Assembly (NCBI GenBank): GCA_011364985.1
Contig: RDOC01000006.1
Span: forward strand, 1 to 64,000
Reading direction: 5' to 3'
Origin: Candidatus Thorarchaeota archaeon
GTDB taxonomy: Archaea > Asgardarchaeota > Thorarchaeia > Thorarchaeales > Thorarchaeaceae
Length of the DNA: 64,000 nt
Position 1 is the stretch's first letter; each line of letters opens with the position of its first letter. Below are positions 42,871 through 51,467 of the stretch, in pieces. Made by a program: the position numbers and the translations under genes. Under the pieces are notes generated by a model. It was not told where the DNA came from and ran no database searches. It saw only the letters and a list, made by a program, of their open reading frames with translations.

Positions 42871-42932
42871 AAAACCCAACCTTTATAGCTGGGTTCGTAC
42901 GTAACTAAGGACTGTAAGACACGAGGACTACG

Positions 42933-43514
42933 ATGATGCTACTTTCAGTTCACGAAGCAGTTGTCTGGTGGGAATATCAACACGGAAAGCCCACTGGAGA
43001 GATTGCTAGTGAGTACGAAGACCCAAAGACAGCGCCACAATATGTGTTCAATCTCTTTGCTCAATCCGGAAAGCAGTCAGAGAGAGAAGGAGCAGAATCA
43101 ATTCAACTCAAAGATACCCAATATGTATCACGGGTGATCAATAGGGCGCGAAGCAAAATAGACAAGGCTCTCAGGAATCAGTCGAAGAGCCACAGACTTG
43201 ATGTCGAGAGTGTTCTTGAATCGAAAGGCTTACTCATTGGCTTTGATTACCAAGCTAACTCACAGGTATTCATAGTGTATACTATGAAGCTTGGTGTGGT
43301 GGTGTGGTATAAGCATGACTCCTATGCTGGGAAGCTGTGCCCGGAATGTCCCAAGTATGAGGAGTGTAGAGAAACCCTTGACACTGTCATGCAGGAGTAT
43401 GATATTGTGCTTCGGTCCGATGAGCAGGATCTTTTCATGACACAACAGTCAACTGCCATCTTCAACAAACTTGCAGCCAAAGAGGACCCCAGGTACAAGA
43501 GATCGGAGGGATAA
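42933..43514 (+). CDS. HTH protein with Cys cluster, first gene of PH operon
   Basis: 193 residues. The start HEAVVWWEYQHGKPTGEIASEY has the look of a sigma-70-region-4-like helix-turn-helix, and 'YVSRVINRARSKIDKAL' may be the recognition helix region. A later CPECPKYEEC is a metal-binding cluster near 130-140. No exact family recognised. The next gene begins 3 bases later on the same strand after a GGAGGG site. It probably regulates or senses for the PH-domain operon. Confidence 0.65.
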   Translation: MMLLSVHEAVVWWEYQHGKPTGEIASEYEDPKTAPQYVFNLFAQSGKQSEREGAESIQLKDTQYVSRVINRARSKIDKALRNQSKSHRLDVESVLESKGLLIGFDYQANSQVFIVYTMKLGVVVWYKHDSYAGKLCPECPKYEECRETLDTVMQEYDIVLRSDEQDLFMTQQSTAIFNKLAAKEDPRYKRSEG

Positions 43515-43517
43515 TCA

Positions 43518-44300
43518 GTGCCAAAAGAAGTAATTGAAACAGTTATCAAACCCCCAATGGAAGATATTGCTAGTGGGAAGATATTCCGCCCTGACGTGCG
43601 ATTCAAGTACAAGATGTGGCTAAATATGGTCATGGGACCTTTAGCCCTGTACGTGTTTGCAATTGCTGGCTGGTTGGGAACAGCCTTCTTGGCCATCTTT
43701 TTCGAGTCCGCAGACCCCTTGGCCGGATTTGTACAGTACGCTGCAGACTGGCTGTGGCCGGTCACCTTCTGGTGGTGGGTCATCTTTCTAATCATCTGGA
43801 TCATCCCGGGTGCCATTCTTGTTCCAATTTACTTCAGATCCTTCTCTTACTCTGTGCTTTCGAAGAAGGGTGATGCTATGCCAGAGATCTTCACCCGAAA
43901 GGGAATCATCGATGTTACAGAACGACATGTACCATTCAGAACAATCACGAATATTTCCAGCCGCGCAGGGATTTTGGACAGACTGCTTGGGATAGGAAGT
44001 GTCGAGATTGAGACCGCAGGGACTTCAGTAAGAGGAACGGGCCAACCAGGGCCAGAGGAGAAGATCGAAGGCATTGTATTTTACGAGGAGCTTCGTGATT
44101 ATATCCTGCAGGAACTCAGGAAGTTTAGAGTCCCATACGTAACAGGCACCGAGGTGGTACATCGGGAGGAGAGTCCAATCCCATCCTTGGAGGGAAGTCT
44201 GGACGATGAGATTCTCTTGACCCTACGTCAAATCAGGGACAATATGGCACCACTACATGAGATTCTAAGATTACTAAAGGAGAAGGAGGAAGAAGAATGA
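43518..44300 (+). CDS. PH-domain (bPH2/YdbS-like) membrane protein, copy 1
   Basis: 260 residues. A basic N-terminal motif (KPPMEDIASGKIFRPDVRFKYKMW) precedes two helices (about 40-65 and 80-110). A bacterial-type PH domain follows, starting at FRSFSYSVLSKKGDAMPEIFTRKGIIDVTERHVPFRTITNI and running to FYEELRDYILQELRKF. The family (DUF304/YdbS) binds membranes and is often linked to stress or envelope sensing. It is the first of four tandem paralogues. GTG start at 43518. Confidence 0.82.
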   Translation: MPKEVIETVIKPPMEDIASGKIFRPDVRFKYKMWLNMVMGPLALYVFAIAGWLGTAFLAIFFESADPLAGFVQYAADWLWPVTFWWWVIFLIIWIIPGAILVPIYFRSFSYSVLSKKGDAMPEIFTRKGIIDVTERHVPFRTITNISSRAGILDRLLGIGSVEIETAGTSVRGTGQPGPEEKIEGIVFYEELRDYILQELRKFRVPYVTGTEVVHREESPIPSLEGSLDDEILLTLRQIRDNMAPLHEILRLLKEKEEEE

Positions 44301-45061
44301 CCAAGGAAATAGGAAATGGAAAAATCATCAGACCACCAATAGAGAAAATAGCAAGCGGAAGAGAGTTCAATCCGCATAGAAGAATGATATTCAAGGGGTG
44401 GACCGCATTTGGGCTTTTTTTCGCCTTTCTATGGACTGTTGGTTCTCTGTTTTGGACGGGCTTGTCCTACTTGATGTTTGTACTTGACGATGGCTGGGCA
44501 TTTGTGGTTTGGCTGGAGTACATCTGGTTCTGGTGGCCCTTGGGAACAATGTTCTACTGGGCAGTCATGCTTCCAGTATATGCTGTGATCATGATTGGCC
44601 TGTGGCTGTACGTCAAGAGGATAAGATACAGCTTGAGGTCTGAAAAGGGAGACCCAATGCCTGAGATCTTCGTTCGCAAGGGACTTCTGAATATTACTGA
44701 GAAACACGTCCCCTTCAGGACGATAACAAATCTAGCCTCCAGAGCAGGACCCCTAGACAGGTTGTTTGGTATTGGCAATGTGGAGATTCACACTGCCGGA
44801 TTCTCAGGTGGCACGCAGGCCGGTGGCAACACACCCGAGGAGCGGCTTGAGGGTTTGATCTTCTACGAGGAGCTCCGTGACTTCATCCTGCAGGAACTGC
44901 GAAGGTTCACGGGCACCTATGTGACGGGGACAGAGGTCTTAGCCCCTGCAGACATTGCTGAAAAGGTGAGCCCCAATCAAGCTGACAGCGAGATGCTAAT
45001 CACTCTTCGCCAGATTAGGGATGTACTCACAAAGCTGGAAAGGAAACTGGACAGGGAGTGA
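44297..45061 (+). CDS. PH-domain membrane protein, copy 2
   Basis: 254 residues. Same plan as copy 1: a basic IRPPIEKIASGREFNPHRRM start, two helices, then a PH domain (IRYSLRSEKGDPMPEIFVRKG, EKHVPFRTITNLASRAGPLDRLFGIG, FYEELRDFILQELRRF). The C-terminal helix LITLRQIRDVLTKLERKL is conserved across the copies. Start overlaps the stop of copy 1 (ATGA). Confidence 0.82.
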   Translation: MTKEIGNGKIIRPPIEKIASGREFNPHRRMIFKGWTAFGLFFAFLWTVGSLFWTGLSYLMFVLDDGWAFVVWLEYIWFWWPLGTMFYWAVMLPVYAVIMIGLWLYVKRIRYSLRSEKGDPMPEIFVRKGLLNITEKHVPFRTITNLASRAGPLDRLFGIGNVEIHTAGFSGGTQAGGNTPEERLEGLIFYEELRDFILQELRRFTGTYVTGTEVLAPADIAEKVSPNQADSEMLITLRQIRDVLTKLERKLDRE

Positions 45062-45798
45062 ATATGATGAATAGTGATGGAAAAGTGATAAAGCCGCCAT
45101 TAGAGGATGTACTCGCCGGAAGAACCTTTCGACCATCCAGAGCTTTCAGAAACAAGATGTGGTTCCTGGGAATATTCATTGCCATAGCCCTCTGGATGCT
45201 CATTCTTGGCACCTTTGCACTGACAGGATATCTGGTCTTTGTGGTAGTGGGTGTGGGCGGATGGTCATCCTTCTGGGCCTTCTATAATGGATGGTGGACC
45301 CTTCTCAATACGTGGTACTGGCTCATCACAGCAATCTGGCTTATTCCAGGAATCATCTGGGTCCCGATATATATCAATAGTATCGAATACTCGGTGATTG
45401 GCAAGTCCGGAGAGGCAATGCCAGAGATATACGTGAAGAAAGGAATCATCAACGTCACCAAGAAGCATGTACCAGTGCGAAACGTGACACATGTAAAATC
45501 TGTTGCAGGTCCCTTTGACCGTGCTTTCAAGATTGGAACGGTCGAGGTGGAAACTGCAGGGGCATCAGGAATCGAAACAGGAGGAGCTGCAGAAGAGCGA
45601 CTTGAGGGCATAGAGTTCTACGAGGAACTCCGCGATTTCATCATTAGAGAGATGCGACGGTTCAGAGGACCGTATGTTACAGGGACTGAGGTTCTTCAGC
45701 CAGAAGATGAAACAGTCATCAGAGTTGGTGGATCGATCGAGGAAGAAGTCCTCAGAGTACTGTACGAGATTCGTGAACTTCTAAGAGACCGCATCTAG
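45058..45798 (+). CDS. PH-domain membrane protein, copy 3
   Basis: 246 residues. Same family: IKPPLEDVLAGRTFRPSRAF, two helices, a PH domain with IEYSVIGKSGEAMPEIYVKKG, 'RNVTHVKSVAGPFDRAFKIG' and FYEELRDFIIREMRRF. The C-terminal IREL helix is conserved. Start overlaps copy 2. Small sequence gaps in the loops separate it from copies 1 and 2, with copy 4 its nearest relative by the THVKS motif. Confidence 0.82.
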   Translation: MNMMNSDGKVIKPPLEDVLAGRTFRPSRAFRNKMWFLGIFIAIALWMLILGTFALTGYLVFVVVGVGGWSSFWAFYNGWWTLLNTWYWLITAIWLIPGIIWVPIYINSIEYSVIGKSGEAMPEIYVKKGIINVTKKHVPVRNVTHVKSVAGPFDRAFKIGTVEVETAGASGIETGGAAEERLEGIEFYEELRDFIIREMRRFRGPYVTGTEVLQPEDETVIRVGGSIEEEVLRVLYEIRELLRDRI

Positions 45799-45810
45799 AG
45801 TGAGAACAAG

Positions 45811-46557
45811 ATGGCCGAGGGGTCTGAACGAATCATCAAGCCGCCCGTAGAGGAATTTGAGGCTGGAAGAGTATTCAGGCCGCTCTCCACACTACGCCAC
45901 AAGAAATGGCTGAAGTCTATACTCACATCTGTTGCATTATACGCAGTCTTTCTCTTCTCCTTCTTCGGACCACCGTTAATCACTATTCTTGTTTTCGAGT
46001 TCATCCCGTTCAACCTCTTCTTTGTTAAGGAGGGCTGGTTCGTAGGGAGTCTGGTCTATTGGGGACTTACTCCATTCTGGCTCATCCCAGTTCTAATCTG
46101 GGCTCACTTCTATGTGAAAAACATAGAGTACTCTGTGGTTGGTTGGGAAGGGGATGCCATGCCAGAAATATACCAAAAGAAAGGCATTATCACCATTACC
46201 AAGAAGTTCGTCCCTTTCAAGAATATAACTCATGTAAAAAGTAGAGTTGGTGTCTTCGATCGTTTGTTTGGAATTGGTACCTTGAAGATTGAAACGGCAG
46301 GAAAGAGTGGAGGAATACAGCCCACCGGGATTCTTACCCTAATTCTCTCAAGGTTATTCAGTCAGAGCTCTGAGGAGAGTATAGAGGGAATAGCATTCTA
46401 TGAAGAACTCAAGCAGTTCATTCTAAAGGAACTACGATCCTTTGGAGATAGAGAGCTTAAACGAGGAACCGAAGGAAAAATATTCACAAGACAAACTCTA
46501 CGAGCATTCCAAGAGTTGCGAGATGTACTAAAAGAAAGCAAAGGTGGAAACCAATGA
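45811..46557 (+). CDS. PH-domain membrane protein, copy 4
   Basis: 248 residues. Same plan: IKPPVEEFEAGRVFRPLSTL, two helices, then a PH domain (IEYSVVGWEGDAMPEIYQKKG, KKFVPFKNITHVKSRVGVFDRLFGIG, FYEELKQFILKELRSF). It has a longer insert (QPTGILTLILSRLFSQSSEESIEG) before the last part of the PH domain. It follows copy 3 after 12 bases. The start of the 32-residue peptide gene overlaps its stop. Confidence 0.82.
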   Translation: MAEGSERIIKPPVEEFEAGRVFRPLSTLRHKKWLKSILTSVALYAVFLFSFFGPPLITILVFEFIPFNLFFVKEGWFVGSLVYWGLTPFWLIPVLIWAHFYVKNIEYSVVGWEGDAMPEIYQKKGIITITKKFVPFKNITHVKSRVGVFDRLFGIGTLKIETAGKSGGIQPTGILTLILSRLFSQSSEESIEGIAFYEELKQFILKELRSFGDRELKRGTEGKIFTRQTLRAFQELRDVLKESKGGNQ

Positions 46558-46652
46558 GCGCTGGAAGACTGCTTGTGAATATCGTTATTCTGGCAATAGC
46601 ACTGATATTGTTCTTTGTTCTCCTGCTGAACTACTTGCACCTTCTAGGCTAG
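46554..46652 (+). CDS. 32-residue membrane peptide ending the PH operon
   Basis: ATG 46554 to TAG 46650. The product is MSAGRLLVNIVILAIALILF and a further FVLLLNYLHLLG: a single membrane helix. The ATG overlaps the TGA of copy 4 (ATGA), as in other coupled genes of this operon, which supports real expression. Function unknown; small partner of the PH proteins is plausible. Confidence 0.6.
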   Translation: MSAGRLLVNIVILAIALILFFVLLLNYLHLLG

Positions 46653-46814
46653 TAGGAAAAGCTTGGGAACTTGTCCTCGTCTTGTCAGGATATGGACCAC
46701 ACTTGACTCAGTCCACGACTTCGATCTTTTCCTGATGCCAAACAAAACGAAAAACTAGTACACACCGCAGTTTGAGGGAATTCGTTTTCTCTCCTGCCCA
46801 ACCTAGGGCTCCAA

Positions 46815-47651
46815 TCAGAGGAAAACATTGTACTTGCTCAGCATTTGCGAGAATCTCTCCAAACTCTCATGGGCTCTTTCTCGCGGGCGAACCTCGAATA
46901 CATAGACTGCCTTTCTAGAAAGATTAGAAAGAAATCGAATGGCCGGTTCAAAATTAACTGTACCTTCTCCGACAACCTGATGCGAACCAGTCACCTCATC
47001 CTGATCATGAACATGAATGACGCTGATTGCATCCTTATGGCGACTGAACACATCTAAATCGCTTGCATTTGTTTCAGGGAAAAACATCTTCGGAATATCA
47101 AGACAGAGCTGCAGTCCACGTGGCACTAATTCATCAATGACCTCATGAACCAGAGATGTCCACAGATGATTCTCCAATACGATACTAACATCGGTCCCGC
47201 CAAACTCCATCAAATCCCACAAATTATCCCTAAGGGTATTCACATAGAAATCATGCCAGTGTTTCACAAATGTGCCTGACTTCTCTCCGGATAGTCTGAA
47301 GGAAGGAGGTCTTCCCGTGTGCACAACCACATTTGTTGGCCCAAAGCTGATATCTCGGGCGAACTGAATTATCTCTTTTAAATGCTGAATTATCGCGTTT
47401 CTTATCGAAGGATAAGCTGTGAATAGACTAATATCATCGCCAGGCGCATGCAGAGAAATCTCTACAGAGAGGTCCTTTGAAAACTCCTTAAGTTTCCTGC
47501 GGCTCGACTCTGAGAATTGATTTGGAAAGAATGTTGGTACGCTCAAATCAGGTACTATTACTGTCCAATCATTCCTGTAGGCATATTCTAGGGCGTCCTG
47601 AATGCTCTCATCGTATACAACATGATAGCCGCGTAGCGATGGATTTCTCAT
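46815..47651 (-). CDS. Xylose-isomerase-like TIM-barrel protein
   Basis: 278 residues. Sugar phosphate isomerase/epimerase (AP endonuclease 2 superfamily) pattern: LSVEISLHAPGDDISLF, VVVHTGRPPSFRLSG, DVSIVLENHLW, 'LQLCLDIPKMFFPETNASDL', VIHVHDQDEVTGSHQVVGEG. The His/Glu/Asp metal ligands of the family are present at these strands. Substrate unknown; DNA endonuclease activity is less likely. Start at 47651. Confidence 0.82.
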   Translation of the reverse strand: MRNPSLRGYHVVYDESIQDALEYAYRNDWTVIVPDLSVPTFFPNQFSESSRRKLKEFSKDLSVEISLHAPGDDISLFTAYPSIRNAIIQHLKEIIQFARDISFGPTNVVVHTGRPPSFRLSGEKSGTFVKHWHDFYVNTLRDNLWDLMEFGGTDVSIVLENHLWTSLVHEVIDELVPRGLQLCLDIPKMFFPETNASDLDVFSRHKDAISVIHVHDQDEVTGSHQVVGEGTVNFEPAIRFLSNLSRKAVYVFEVRPRERAHESLERFSQMLSKYNVFL

Positions 47652-47716
47652 AATTATCAGTCATTCAGGGTTCCTTATGAGCGTACTCTAAGAAAAAGAG
47701 AAAACTGGTCCCCTCG

Positions 47717-49138
47717 TCATCGCTTGCGGAGGACCATCAAAATCACAATGATAAGTACAACTGCTCCCAAACTACCAATTAGGAGATAGCCAAGAGTGGG
47801 ATCAGGTAATGTCTGAGTTGTAGTTGTGGTGATGGTTGTCGACGTGGTTGTTGTGCTTGTCGAAGTTGTGGTTGTAGTTGTCGTTGTAGTAGTAGTGGTT
47901 GTGGTAGTAGTCGTGGTTGTAGTTGTCGGGGTTGTGAAGTCAGTTACGTTTATTGGATTTCCAAGTATGTAGCTTCTCATCATGGTGAAGATGTGAGTAT
48001 TGTCAATGGAGTAGCTTTCTGGCAAATCATTGAATGCATTGCCGTAAAGGAAGACAGGTACAGGCGTGGCTGTATGATCATTACTGGTCCAAGTCACGGT
48101 GACATTTTCAGCACGTTCTTCTCTCAGTGCACGATTATCAGCTTCAGTATTCGATTCAGACGGGAGTTCATCATTGAGGATATTACTGACCACGGTAAGA
48201 CCACCTGTTTCATGGTCAGATGTGACAATGAGAATTGTATCACTGTGCTCTTGCACGTACTGAAGAGAGATGTTAACTGCCTTATCGAAGGCAATTGTTT
48301 CAAGAGCAACGCCCACTTGATCGTTGTCATGGCCGGCCCAATCAATCTGGCCACCTTCAACCATGAGAAAGAAACCATCACTGTCCTGTGACAGAATCTG
48401 CAAGGATTTATTCGTCATCTCTTCCAGGGATGGTTCTGTGGAAAGAGGACGGAGCAATTCTTCAGTCATGTAGCTATCAGCAAATAGACCAAGAACCTTG
48501 CCACTCGTGACTGCGTCAAGCTCAGCTCGATTCCGAACAATGGTATATCCATTGGATTGCATTGTTGACTTCTGTGCCGAGCTCATCTGAGTATAGCCGC
48601 CACTAAGAACGATTTCTATGTCTTTCTCTTCGACTAGTTGGCGAGTGATTTCAGTATAATATCCTCGATCCTCGACATTTGCGTAAAATGCTGCTGGTGT
48701 TGCATGGTTGAATCTGGTTGTTGATATCAACCCTGTTGCCTTACCCATAGACTCAGCAATCTCTAAGATAGTTAGGAGGTCAGGATTTGTGGGCGTCATG
48801 CCAACCATACCGTTGTTTGTCTTATTGCCAGTAGCAATTGCAGTACCCGCCGCTGCAGAATCGGTGATTGCGGCGTCGGCACTGTAAGTAGTAGCAGACC
48901 AATTGTAAGAGAAAGTGTCCATCGTTAAGTTCTGACCAGGACCCACCTCGACCCATCTTGCCATCTTAATATGTTCGTAGCCCATTCCGTCACCAATCAT
49001 CAGGATAATGCTCACCCCAACACCCAGATCCATTTCTGGCTCATACGATGTAACGTTCAACACCGGGAGTGAAATAAGAATGGTCGAAAGAAGAAGCATT
49101 GCCATGACGTGCTTTCCAGTTATTCCTTGATGCGCCAT
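47717..49138 (-). CDS. Cell-surface alkaline phosphatase
   Basis: 473 residues. Signal peptide (VMAMLLLSTILISLPVLNVTSY), then the alkaline phosphatase fold. The zinc-binding start is LMIGDGMGYEH, the nucleophile Ser is in AAITDSAAAGTAIATGNKT near residue 113, and the later Asp/His metal ligands are in EGGQIDWAGHDND and ILIVTSDHETGG. A run of about 35 threonines with a few Ser and Ile (coded at 47818-47935) forms a stalk before a C-terminal helix (YLLIGSLGAVVLIIVILMV) and RKR. It releases phosphate outside the cell. Confidence 0.93.
   Translation of the reverse strand: MAHQGITGKHVMAMLLLSTILISLPVLNVTSYEPEMDLGVGVSIILMIGDGMGYEHIKMARWVEVGPGQNLTMDTFSYNWSATTYSADAAITDSAAAGTAIATGNKTNNGMVGMTPTNPDLLTILEIAESMGKATGLISTTRFNHATPAAFYANVEDRGYYTEITRQLVEEKDIEIVLSGGYTQMSSAQKSTMQSNGYTIVRNRAELDAVTSGKVLGLFADSYMTEELLRPLSTEPSLEEMTNKSLQILSQDSDGFFLMVEGGQIDWAGHDNDQVGVALETIAFDKAVNISLQYVQEHSDTILIVTSDHETGGLTVVSNILNDELPSESNTEADNRALREERAENVTVTWTSNDHTATPVPVFLYGNAFNDLPESYSIDNTHIFTMMRSYILGNPINVTDFTTPTTTTTTTTTTTTTTTTTTTTTSTSTTTTSTTITTTTTQTLPDPTLGYLLIGSLGAVVLIIVILMVLRKR
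47818..47935 (-). repeat. Threonine-codon repeat encoding the phosphatase stalk
   Basis: On the plus strand the stretch is made of GTTGTAGTT- and GTGGTT-like units. It encodes a Thr-rich stalk (probably glycosylated) and is likely to vary in length between strains. Confidence 0.8.
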
Positions 49139-49265
49139 TATGAATCACTCGAATTCAATGCCAAAGGAATGCATAAAGAGGAGGATTCGTTGAAAACGGT
49201 TTTGGTAATGTCATAGGCACAAGTGAATCCCATGCGCATACATACGTGAAAAAATGTCGTCTGAG

Positions 49266-49958
49266 TCATTTTACCGCTTCATGAATAGCAACAACTCCCA
49301 AGGACAGGTGGGTCCAGCGAACTCTTGCAAAGCCTGATTCTAGAAGTGCATTCGCTAATGATATGGGAGAATGAAATTGGCGGATTGTTTGTGATAGATA
49401 GAAATATCCCGATTTGGAGCCGGATATGAGCCTTCCAATCGGTTTCACTGCAAGGAGCACATACACATGATAGAACCATCTAATAAGGCGATATTGAGGC
49501 TGGCTAGTTTCAACGTTGATGAATATCCCGCCAGGCTTTAAGACACGGCTGAACTCTCTAAAGAATTCAAATAGGCCGACTACCGTGGAGTTGAGGTTTC
49601 GTGTTGCGAATGTGACCATCACCAAATCGAATGTTTCGTCGGGAAATGGCAATGCACCAGATTCAGCCAGAAGAAGAGCAGGCTTCTTCAAATCAGATTT
49701 TCGTGCTGCCTCCTTGATCATAGGAAATGAAAAGTCAGCAGCCACAAGCAAGGTATCTTGATCAGCATGCTTTAGCAGTTGTAACGAGGTTTCACCAGTA
49801 CCAGTGCAGACCTCAAGCCATTTTTCGTTCCCTCTTCTCGCAGCGAACTGAACAGCTTTGCGCCTCCAATACATATCTAAACCGAAGGTCAAGATGTGAT
49901 TAATTGATTCATAAGTCGAGAATATTTGAGAGAAGATATTCATGACACTCTTACTCAT
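49266..49958 (-). CDS. UbiE/MenG-like methyltransferase
   Basis: 230 residues. Class I methyltransferase of the UbiE/COQ5 group: YESINHILTFGLDMYWRRKAV, the SAM site VCTGTGETSLQLL, ALPFPDETFDLVMVTFATRNL and 'FFREFSRVLKPGGIFINVET'. Members methylate quinone precursors. Close paralogues act on other lipids, so a menaquinone role is plausible but not proven. Start at 49958 by ATG. Confidence 0.88.
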   Translation of the reverse strand: MSKSVMNIFSQIFSTYESINHILTFGLDMYWRRKAVQFAARRGNEKWLEVCTGTGETSLQLLKHADQDTLLVAADFSFPMIKEAARKSDLKKPALLLAESGALPFPDETFDLVMVTFATRNLNSTVVGLFEFFREFSRVLKPGGIFINVETSQPQYRLIRWFYHVYVLLAVKPIGRLISGSKSGYFYLSQTIRQFHSPISLANALLESGFARVRWTHLSLGVVAIHEAVK

Positions 49959-50002
49959 GGCGACACCTGCAGTCAGCAGCTAGTTCTTCCGAGATAAGGG
50001 AT

Positions 50003-50940
50003 TCAAAGATAACACTGTCTATTAGAAACTCCCCATCCGAATGAGGCTTTGGGCACTCGGTATACTTCCTCTGATTTGTCACAAGTGTACAAATCCTTAC
50101 GGTCGATGGCAATACACTTCAACGGTCCAACCCCCAAATCAACGACTCCAGCAAAGGTCCAGTCAGCTTTGAAAATCGCTCTGATAGTACCATTATCAGA
50201 TGTAGAATACACAGCTTTGTCATTCACTGAGATGGAGTTCGCATTATCGGAATGGCCTTCAAGCACAGACATACATTCCCATGTCTTCTTCCATACTCTG
50301 ATCGTGGTTTCAAAGGAAGAAGAATGCGAAGAGCCGATATCACCCCACCAGACCTCTCCAGAGTCGGAATAGACGAATTCATCATCAATAGCGAGAGAAA
50401 ATACATCGACATTATGCCCCAAGAGCGTCGTAATTCTTTCGAAATCCGAATGTCTGTATATGCCAACATAATTGTCAATTCTGCCAACGTAGATATGGGC
50501 ATCATCACATACAATGGCTTGTACAATATGCTGTCTAGCAGGAAATGATTTTTACTTACTTCGATTGGAGATGCCCTAAACAAACACTATATCATCAGCG
50601 GAACCCGATATCAGTTTATCATTATGATGGTATAGTGAGAAAACTGAACCTGAATGCTCCTTCAGAATGAAGGATTTCTGGAAGCTGCTTCGATCTACAG
50701 CTGCAATGAAGGTTTCATCATAGGATCCTCCAACAAAGATGTGTTTTGGACCTAAAGCTATACTCAGAAGACTTTGAATGGAAATAGCGATTGTCCTTTG
50801 TTTCTCAAGCTCATCCTTTCTCCAAACAACCAGCTCACCTGCATCCACCACGGAACAAACTTATTCATTGGTCCAGAGCGACTGCATTAATTGTCGATTT
50901 CTGTTGCAGAAAAGAATCTCCTGTAGAATTGTGCAGTTGG
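50003..50940 (-). pseudogene. Degraded WD40 repeat protein
   Basis: WD40-like repeats run on the minus strand: STINAVALDQ, then GELVVWRKDE, HSGSVFSLYHHNDKLISGSADDIVFV, YVGRIDNYVGIYR and 'TIRVWKKTWECMSVLEGH'. The reading frame is broken three times: a frameshift near 50865, a TAG at 50576-50578 exactly where a repeat-ending Trp is expected (DIVFV then stop), and a TAA at 50552-50554 in the same frame. The frame then stays open to 50003. It is probably a dead or dying beta-propeller gene. Confidence 0.7.
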
Positions 50941-51009
50941 CAGAAGAGCCTGCAGCTTATACCTGTTGTCACTCATCGAAGAATAATAGGAACCTTATGG
51001 CCCACGATT

Positions 51010-51378
51010 TTAGCACTTGTTGCACTCGCCTATTTGAAACACAATTTCTTTGCATTCTTCAAGGATGTCACCAAAGAGCTGGTAGAAATAGCGCGCTGCA
51101 TCATCAAGCCCTTCTCGGCCAAGGTCAGTCAGACTGTACTCAATTTCTCGTCCATCTCTTGTACCCACAATTAGCCCTCTGTCCTTAAGTTCCTTGAGAG
51201 CAGGGTATATGGTACCTGGTGTGGGTTTTGTGCCTCGTCGTTCTGCAATCCTCTCTGCAATCTGCTGTCCATTGAGTGAATCCCTGCTAAGTTCCCAGAG
51301 AATTTGGAATGTAAGAAAGCCTCGCATATCACAACAGTCAGGTGGGCAGCACAAATCAGGCTCCGGCTCTTCACTCAT
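51010..51378 (-). CDS. PadR family metalloregulator of the arsenic unit
   Basis: 122 residues. PadR winged helix: FLTFQILWELSRDSLNGQQIAERIAERRGTKPTPGTIYPALKELKDRGLI, then a long C-terminal helix pair. A Cys-rich N-terminus (DLCCPPDCCDMRG) and a C-terminal GECNKC could bind arsenite or another soft metal. ATG 51378 is close to the TATA-like region. It lies 89 bases from the divergent arsM, with three palindromes in between. Known PadR proteins respond to small ligands; metal sensing is inference from the cysteines and neighbour. Confidence 0.85.
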   Translation of the reverse strand: MSEEPEPDLCCPPDCCDMRGFLTFQILWELSRDSLNGQQIAERIAERRGTKPTPGTIYPALKELKDRGLIVGTRDGREIEYSLTDLGREGLDDAARYFYQLFGDILEECKEIVFQIGECNKC

Positions 51379-51385
51379 AAGAGAA

Positions 51386-51454
51386 TATAGGATACCCGAT
51401 AGATTTAAGTATATATGTAGGACGCCCAATACATAATTTATTGGACACCCGATA
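51386..51454. promoter_or_regulatory. Three palindromic operators between padR and arsM
   Basis: TATAGGATACCCGATA (51386-51401), TGTAGGACGCCCAATA (51416-51431) and TATTGGACACCCGATA (51439-51454) share the plan TATYGG-N4-CCRATA. Each is near-symmetric. Spacing is 30 and 23 bases. A TATA-like tttaagtatatat (51405-51417) lies between the first two. One regulator dimer per site could control both divergent genes. Confidence 0.7.
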
Positions 51455-51467
51455 AGAGGCGAACGTA

